Shown: positions 59,319-64,000 of the stretch, in pieces | Position numbering within the stretch: the first letter of the stretch is position 1 | Layout of the letters: each line of letters starts with the position of its first letter | Source of the DNA: Hymenobacter aquaticus | GTDB lineage: Bacteria; Bacteroidota; Bacteroidia; Cytophagales; Hymenobacteraceae | Assembly (NCBI RefSeq): GCF_004765605.1 | Contig: NZ_SRLC01000001.1 | Span: 1,798,001 to 1,862,000 of the forward strand | Direction: 5' to 3' | DNA: 64,000 nt | Notes under the pieces: generated by a model | What the model saw: the letters and a program-made list of their open reading frames with translations, nothing else | Database searches by the model: none | Told to the model about the DNA's origin: nothing | Made by a program: the position numbers and the translations under genes

Positions 59319-61844
59319 TTACTTGTTATCAAACACCGGCTCAATCCGCCCTTCCCCATTTACCTGCAAAGCCGCCTCGTAGCGGTTACCGGTTTTGGTC
59401 GACACGAAGCCGCGGATGACGCCGGTTTTGCCCTTGCGCAGCAACTGGTTCATCTGGGTTTCGGTCAGGGTTTTGCCGCCCCACTCGAAGGGCGCCCGGA
59501 ACTGGCAATCCTCGCGGAAGCGGGAGCAGCCCCAGGCGGCCTTGCCGCGCAGCATGGTACCGAGCTTACACACCGGGCAGGGAATGACGCCGGGGTCGAC
59601 GGGGGTGGTGGGCTTGCTTTCGGCGGCCCGCACCAGCTCCAGCCCGTGCTGGGGCGTGAGGCGCACGGCCGCGTCGAACTTCTGGCCCATTTCGTCCACG
59701 TAGCCCTTGATGACGGGCGTGCGGCCCTTGGCGAGCAGGGCCGAAACCTGCTTGTCGGTCAGGTTCTTTCCCTCGAACTGGGCGGGCAGCCGGAACTGGC
59801 AGTTCTCCCGGAAGCGGGAGCAGCCAAACGCCGTTTTGCCCTTCAGAATGTGGCCCGCCTTACAGGCCGGACAAGCGCCCAGACTACCGGGCACGGCCGG
59901 GGTGGCCGCCGCCGGCTTAATGGGCAGCACCGCCGCCGGTGTCGCGGCCGAAATGCCGGCCCCGGCTACCGTGATGGAGCGGCGGGAACCGTCCTGCTTG
60001 ACTTCCTGCACCATCTCGCGCACCAGCATCTTGAGCTCGTCCAGGAACAGGCCCGAGTCGAGGTTGCCCGACTCAATCTGGCGCAGCTTCCGCTCCCACT
60101 GCCCCGTCAGCTCGGCCGACTTCAGCGTGGGGTTGCGGATCAGGCCAATTAGCTCGACGCCGGTGGGCGTGGGCACGATTTTCTTTTTGTCGCGGCGGAT
60201 GTAGCCGCGCTTGAACAGGGTTTCGATGATGGCGGCGCGGGTGGAAGGGCGGCCGATGCCGTTTTCCTTCATGGCCTGGCGCAGCTCCTCGTCGTCCACG
60301 TTGCGGCCGGCGGTTTCCATGCCGCGCAGCAGCATGGCCTCGGTATAGTCGCGCGGGGGCTGGGTCTGCTTCTGGTCGAGGCGGGGCTTGTGGGGGCCAC
60401 TCTCGCCCTTCTCGAACGAGGGCAGCACGGTGCTCACCACGTCGTCGTCGCCTTCGCCGGGCTTGGCGGTGCTGGGAGCCTGCTGCTGGGTCGGGTCACC
60501 GTAGACCACGCGCCAGCCGGGGTTGAGAATCTGCCGGCCCCGGACGCGGAACGGGTGCTGGGCCGCCTCGGCCGTCACGGTCGTGTTCGAGACTTCGCAG
60601 TCGGGGTAAAACGCGGCCAGGAAGCGGCGCACGATGATGTCGTAGACGCTGTGCTCGGTGCCGCCCAGGCCACCCGCGCTGGCCCCGGTCGGGATAATGG
60701 CGTGGTGGTCGGTGACTTTGTTGTTGTTGAAGACCTTGGTGCTCTTCTTAATCTTGGCGGCCAGCAGCGGCTGGGTAAGGCTATGATACGCCCCCAGACC
60801 CTGCATGATGCCGGCAATCTTGGGGTACTGGTCGTCGGGTAGGAAGGTGGTGTCGACGCGGGGGTAGCTCACTACTTTCTTCTCGTAGAGCGCCTGCACG
60901 GTCTTGAGCGTATCCTCGGCCGAGAGGCCCAGCTGGTTGTTGCACTGCACCTGCAACGAGGTCAAATCAAACAACGAAGGCGGCGACTCCAGGGCCTTCT
61001 TGATTTCGACGCCCGTCACGGTCAGGGGCGCGTCTTTCACGGCAGCCATAGCCGCGTCGGCTTCTTCCTGACTCACGAAGTAGCCCCGGGCTTTCAGGCG
61101 GGCCTTTTCGTCGGGCTCGTCGTCGTCCTTGCCCTTTTTGACCAAGGCTACGTGGCTGAACATGGTGCCCCGGTACTCGGTGCGCAGCACCCAGTAGGGC
61201 TCGGGCCGGAAGTTCTGAATTTCGTGGTAGCGGTCCACCAGCAAGGCCAGCGTGGGCGTCTGCACCCGTCCGATGCTGAGCACCTGCTTCTGGCCGGCGG
61301 CGTACTTGAGCGTGAACAGCCGGGTGGCGTTCAGGCCCAGCAGCCAGTCGCCGGCGGCCCGGCTTTTGCCGGCCTGGTAGAGGTTGTCGAACTCGGCCCC
61401 GTCGCGCAGGTTGGCGAAGCCCTGGCGGATGGCATCCTCGGTCAAGGACGAAATCCAGAGGCGCTTGAAGGGCTTGCGGTACTTGGCTTCCATCAGCACC
61501 CAGCGCTGAATCACCTCCCCTTCCTGGCCCGCGTCGCCGCAGTTGATGACTTCCTCGGCGGCGGCCAGCAGGTTTTTGATAACGTTGAACTGGCGCACTA
61601 CCCCGTCGTCGCGGCGCATGAGCTTGATGCCGAAGTTGTCGGGCACCATGGGCAGGTCGTGGATGCTCCAGCGCTTCCACTCGGGGCGGTAGTCCTCGGG
61701 CTCGCGCAGCTGGCAGAAGTGCCCAAACGTCCAGGTCACCTGGTAGCCGTTGCCCTCGAAGTAGCCGTCCATCTTGCGGCTGGCACCCAATACCTGGGCA
61801 ATTTCACGGGCTACGCTGGGCTTTTCGGCAATACAAACAATCAC
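59319..61844 (-). CDS. topB: Type IA DNA topoisomerase (topoisomerase III)
   Basis: The 841-residue enzyme relaxes and decatenates DNA by single-strand passage. The toprim domain is N-terminal (MIVCIAEKPSVAREIAQVLG; INCGDAGQEGEVIQRWVL), the active-site Tyr is Tyr327 in KVVSYPRVDTTFLPDD, and MKENGIGRPSTRAAIIETLF follows in the catalytic core. The C-terminus has two copies of a Cys-containing repeat (ACPACKAGHILKGKTAFGCS and PCPVCKLGTMLRGKAAWGCS), each followed by a topoisomerase C-terminal basic module. This is the usual TopB architecture of Bacteroidota. Confidence 0.96.
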   Translation of the reverse strand: MIVCIAEKPSVAREIAQVLGASRKMDGYFEGNGYQVTWTFGHFCQLREPEDYRPEWKRWSIHDLPMVPDNFGIKLMRRDDGVVRQFNVIKNLLAAAEEVINCGDAGQEGEVIQRWVLMEAKYRKPFKRLWISSLTEDAIRQGFANLRDGAEFDNLYQAGKSRAAGDWLLGLNATRLFTLKYAAGQKQVLSIGRVQTPTLALLVDRYHEIQNFRPEPYWVLRTEYRGTMFSHVALVKKGKDDDEPDEKARLKARGYFVSQEEADAAMAAVKDAPLTVTGVEIKKALESPPSLFDLTSLQVQCNNQLGLSAEDTLKTVQALYEKKVVSYPRVDTTFLPDDQYPKIAGIMQGLGAYHSLTQPLLAAKIKKSTKVFNNNKVTDHHAIIPTGASAGGLGGTEHSVYDIIVRRFLAAFYPDCEVSNTTVTAEAAQHPFRVRGRQILNPGWRVVYGDPTQQQAPSTAKPGEGDDDVVSTVLPSFEKGESGPHKPRLDQKQTQPPRDYTEAMLLRGMETAGRNVDDEELRQAMKENGIGRPSTRAAIIETLFKRGYIRRDKKKIVPTPTGVELIGLIRNPTLKSAELTGQWERKLRQIESGNLDSGLFLDELKMLVREMVQEVKQDGSRRSITVAGAGISAATPAAVLPIKPAAATPAVPGSLGACPACKAGHILKGKTAFGCSRFRENCQFRLPAQFEGKNLTDKQVSALLAKGRTPVIKGYVDEMGQKFDAAVRLTPQHGLELVRAAESKPTTPVDPGVIPCPVCKLGTMLRGKAAWGCSRFREDCQFRAPFEWGGKTLTETQMNQLLRKGKTGVIRGFVSTKTGNRYEAALQVNGEGRIEPVFDNK

Positions 61845-61940
61845 GGATTCTCGCTGAGGTTAACGCTGATTTTGCCGACGAAGGCCGGCAGGGAATCAAC
61901 AAAGATACGGCAGGAAAAGGTCGTTTGGCCGGAGCGTGAT

Positions 61941-62094
61941 AGAACGTCATGCAGAGGCGCAGCCGAAGCATCTCGCGTGCAGTGGTATTGTCATGCAGAG
62001 GCGCAGCCGAAGCATCTCGCGTGCTGATGTTGCCGAAGTAATCTGATTACTACTGCACGCGAGATGCTTCGGCTGCGCCTCTGCATGACGTTCT
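61941..62094. repeat. Large palindrome P5 with internal duplication
   Basis: Arms 61941-61987 and 62048-62094 are complementary at 46 of 47 positions (core GCAGAGGCGCAGCCGAAGCA). A further direct copy of 33 nt of the left arm (TCATGCAGAGGCGCAGCCGA...) is inserted at 61991-62023. It lies between the divergent topB promoter side and the lipase 3' end. Confidence 0.92.
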
Positions 62095-62141
62095 TTCTGG
62101 TATCGGCCTCGTTTTTACCTCAGCTACTTGAGCTGCCTCAG

Positions 62142-63167
62142 CTACTTGGCCGCCGGCTGCAACACCACCTTGCCGGCGCCGTGGCGGCGCACATAGGCGG
62201 GCAGGGCCGGCCGCGGCGTGGCCTGGGCCTGGGCGTGCAGGGCTTGCAGCTGGGCCAGCCACTGGGCCCGGTCGAGGCCGGGCACGGCCAGGCTCTGCAT
62301 CCAGATGCCCAACTCGGCATCCACGAAGGTGCCGCCCACCCACTCCGGGGGCGTGAGGGGCAGGGCATGGGTCAGCACGGTTTGCAGGTTGGCCAGGCTG
62401 TGGTTCGACAGCGGGTTGTCTTCCAGGGCGTGGTAGGCGCAGAAGGCCGTCTGGAACTGGTCGCCCACGGCCACGTAGCCCAGGTCTTGCAGCGGGTAGT
62501 GCGGCACGCTGTCGTAGTAGTTCACCACGCGGGTCACGGTGGCACTCACGCCCAGGGTGGCGCAGGCCTGGCCCCAGGAGGCATCGCCCACCCGGGGGCT
62601 GGAAAAGTTGAGGTTGGTGACCTTGATGTCGGGGCGCGACACGGCCACGTCCAGCGAGAACAGCTGGCTCAGGGCCGCGCCCAGGCTGTGGCCGGTCACG
62701 AGCAGCTCGGCGGGATTAATTTGTTCCAACACCTCAAACAGGGTTTGCTGCATGGATTTGGGCATGGTGCCCCCGTGGGCGTACACGTCGTAGAAGCCCG
62801 CCTCGACCCGCACCGGCCCGGGCAGGTTCTGGGCGTTGGCGTAGGGCGCGAAGGTGTTCTTGTCGAAGAAGGCGTCCTCGAAAATATCCAGCCGCGACGA
62901 GGTGCCCCGGAAGGCAATCAGCAGCTGGCTGGTGCCCGGCAGGGTCGACTGGAAGATCAGGCCGTAGTTTTCGGCCCGGCCCAGGGAGCCGATGATGCCG
63001 TCCCAGCCCTGGAAGCTGGCCAGGAAGCTGTAGTTGGCGGGCGTGGTGAAGGTGCCCGTGTTAAACGCGTTGTAGGCCGCCATCGACGCCCCTGCCAGCA
63101 GCAGAGTCAGGGCGGGGTCGATGGAGTCGAGGTTGGCGGGCGTGGTGGGGGTAGCGGGGATGGACAT
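62142..63167 (-). CDS. Class 3 lipase family protein
   Basis: The 341-residue alpha/beta hydrolase has the nucleophile elbow LLVTGHSLGAALSQLFSLDV, an oxyanion-side segment LLIAFRGTSSRLDIFEDAFF, the acid region VVNYYDSVPHYPL and a His candidate in NPLSNHSLANL. These are the landmarks of lipase_3 (fungal-lipase-like) proteins. No signal peptide is evident; the N-terminus is Pro/Thr-rich. It is monocistronic between two large palindromes. Confidence 0.9.
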   Translation of the reverse strand: MSIPATPTTPANLDSIDPALTLLLAGASMAAYNAFNTGTFTTPANYSFLASFQGWDGIIGSLGRAENYGLIFQSTLPGTSQLLIAFRGTSSRLDIFEDAFFDKNTFAPYANAQNLPGPVRVEAGFYDVYAHGGTMPKSMQQTLFEVLEQINPAELLVTGHSLGAALSQLFSLDVAVSRPDIKVTNLNFSSPRVGDASWGQACATLGVSATVTRVVNYYDSVPHYPLQDLGYVAVGDQFQTAFCAYHALEDNPLSNHSLANLQTVLTHALPLTPPEWVGGTFVDAELGIWMQSLAVPGLDRAQWLAQLQALHAQAQATPRPALPAYVRRHGAGKVVLQPAAK

Positions 63168-63304
63168 AAGGCGAAAGGACGTAGAAGTGAGCAGTACAAC
63201 CGGCCCAAATATCCGCCTTTTGGCCGGTCGCCACCCCCGTGTAATTACCTGATTTTAGGAGCCGACCGGAAGTATTTGCCGAATGGCGGCCGGGCACTAC
63301 CCGC

Positions 63305-63475
63305 TCGTCATGCGCAGCGGAGTCGAAGCATCTCTACCGCTTCGTTGAACCCCTCCCCAACCCCTCCCCAACCCCCGCCGCTTGATGCGCGGAATCCTCC
63401 GGGAGAGGGGCTTAGGGTAGCATTGCGGTAGCGGTTTTTCGACTGCGCGGACGTCAGATGAAGCAGGACGGCCCA
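63305..63475. repeat. Degenerate composite repeat P6
   Basis: The left end CGTCATGCGCAGCGGAGTCG...CATCTCTACCGC pairs imperfectly with GCGGTAGCGG..TTCGACTGCGC on the right. A second repeat (CCCTCCCCAACCCCTCCCC, then CTTGATGCGC...GGGAGAGGGGC) interrupts it. Together with 63168-63304, where nothing else was seen, it fills the gap before the last gene. Confidence 0.7.
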
Positions 63476-63496
63476 CGGCGGTTTCGCTAGTTCCCG

Positions 63497-63504
63497 TACC
63501 TTCG
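63497..63504 (+). promoter_or_regulatory. Promoter core (TACCTTCG) of the last gene
   Basis: TACCTTCG lies 21 bp before the ATG at 63526. Confidence 0.45.
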
Positions 63505-63525
63505 CTACCCCTCACTCCTACGGCT

Positions 63526-64000
63526 ATGCTTAACTCCCTGCGCATCCAAAATTTCAAGTCCTGGCGGGACACCGGCGACATTCAGTTCGGCAGTATCACC
63601 GGCTTCTTCGGCACCAACTCCTCGGGCAAAACCAGCATCCTGCAGTTTCTCTTAATGCTGAAGCAGACCGTGGAGTCGTCGGATAGAGCGCAGGTATTGA
63701 ATTTGGGGGATGAGCGGTCTTATGTGGAGTTAGGAACATTTCACGATATTATTTATAATCATAACAGTACAGAAACTATAAAATTTACCTTGTCTTATAC
63801 TTTACCATACCCTGTTGAAGAAGACAGAATATTTGGCAACCATTCAGGCAATGCTATTCACGAATTAGGATTCTTTGCAAAAATCAGCAATAACGAATTT
63901 ATCACGCTTGATGAATTCAAGTATTTTTCGAATGACGTATCAATTGGCATTATGAGTACAGAAACTTCTTTAAGTCAGGACAGCACGTATGTTCTAGTCA
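63526..64000 (+). CDS. AAA-family ATPase (SMC/OLD-like), 5' part only
   Basis: The frame is open to the window edge (158 codons). It starts MLNSLRIQNFKSWRDTGDIQ and has a Walker A in FFGTNSSGKTSILQFLLMLK, the pattern of single-gene AAA_15/AAA_21 or DUF3696-type ATPases often found in defence-related or variable loci. Composition changes inside the gene: the first 60 or so codons are GC-rich like the chromosome, while the sequence from about 63715 is strongly AT-rich. The C-terminal signature and nuclease domain, if any, lie outside the window. Confidence 0.8.
   Translation, partial: MLNSLRIQNFKSWRDTGDIQFGSITGFFGTNSSGKTSILQFLLMLKQTVESSDRAQVLNLGDERSYVELGTFHDIIYNHNSTETIKFTLSYTLPYPVEEDRIFGNHSGNAIHELGFFAKISNNEFITLDEFKYFSNDVSIGIMSTETSLSQDSTYVLV

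Overview
The window is a high-GC bacterial chromosome segment, most likely from a Hymenobacter-type member of the Cytophagales (Bacteroidota). This is an inference from a TonB receptor with a carboxypeptidase-like N-terminal domain, an Mqo-type malate dehydrogenase, YiaA/B, DUF4097, DUF2905 and Kazal-lipoprotein genes, the absence of Shine-Dalgarno spacing, and recurrent TAnnTTTG-like promoter cores (TAACTTGC, TACCTTTG, TACCTTCG). No rRNA, tRNA, CRISPR array or prophage was found.

Layout. 0-16 kb: an outer-membrane barrel protein, mqo, a methyltransferase/CtlX-type hydrolase pair, PAP2 phosphatase, MscS channel, SH3-like lipoprotein, flavin monooxygenase, NmrA-like reductase, GrpB-family protein and three membrane proteins. 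16.4-17.7 kb: an REP-associated tyrosine transposase (RAYT) between two copies of a hairpin-repeat module. 17.7-20.3 kb: small enzymes. 20.4-22.1 kb: a 42-bp periodic palindrome array beside a low-GC AAA ATPase. 22.2-29.3 kb: histidine-degradation genes hutU and hutG bracket an MBL hydrolase and three tandem DUF4097 paralogues with paired operator-like palindromes upstream. 29.4-38.8 kb: YebC, DinB, serine hydrolase, two pseudouridine synthases, a proline-iminopeptidase-like lipoprotein, a low-GC DUF3800 gene, YiaA/B and a Kazal lipoprotein. 38.9-48.3 kb: a TonB receptor divergent from a biotin operon, bioB-(87 aa)-bioF-bioD-bioA-ketosynthase. 48.5-53.1 kb: a secreted M28 peptidase, a candidate small RNA, then lysC-lysA behind an apparent lysine-codon leader-peptide attenuator. 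53.3-64 kb: an ArnT-like glycosyltransferase, an SDR, an Lgt-like/barrel fusion, DUF2905, topoisomerase III, a lipase and the start of an AAA ATPase.

The pathways that fit together are biotin synthesis (KAPA to biotin, plus an unusual ketosynthase), the lysine branch (aspartokinase and diaminopimelate decarboxylase), and part of histidine catabolism (HutU and HutG; hutH and hutI are not in the window).

The most striking non-gene content is repetitive. There is a family of large nested intergenic palindromes (18.5, 43.1, 48.4, 53.1, 62.0 and 63.4 kb). A 158-bp two-tier palindrome lies at 36.2 kb. Minisatellites with 21-bp or 42-bp period occur at 20.4, 36.4 and 47.1 kb; the last is inside the ketosynthase gene. 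A dispersed repeat also appears to have become part of the coding sequence of hutU. The best candidates for something new are the lysC attenuator, the repeat-bearing ketosynthase of the biotin operon, the 42-bp palindrome array, and the DUF4097 triplet with its operator pair.
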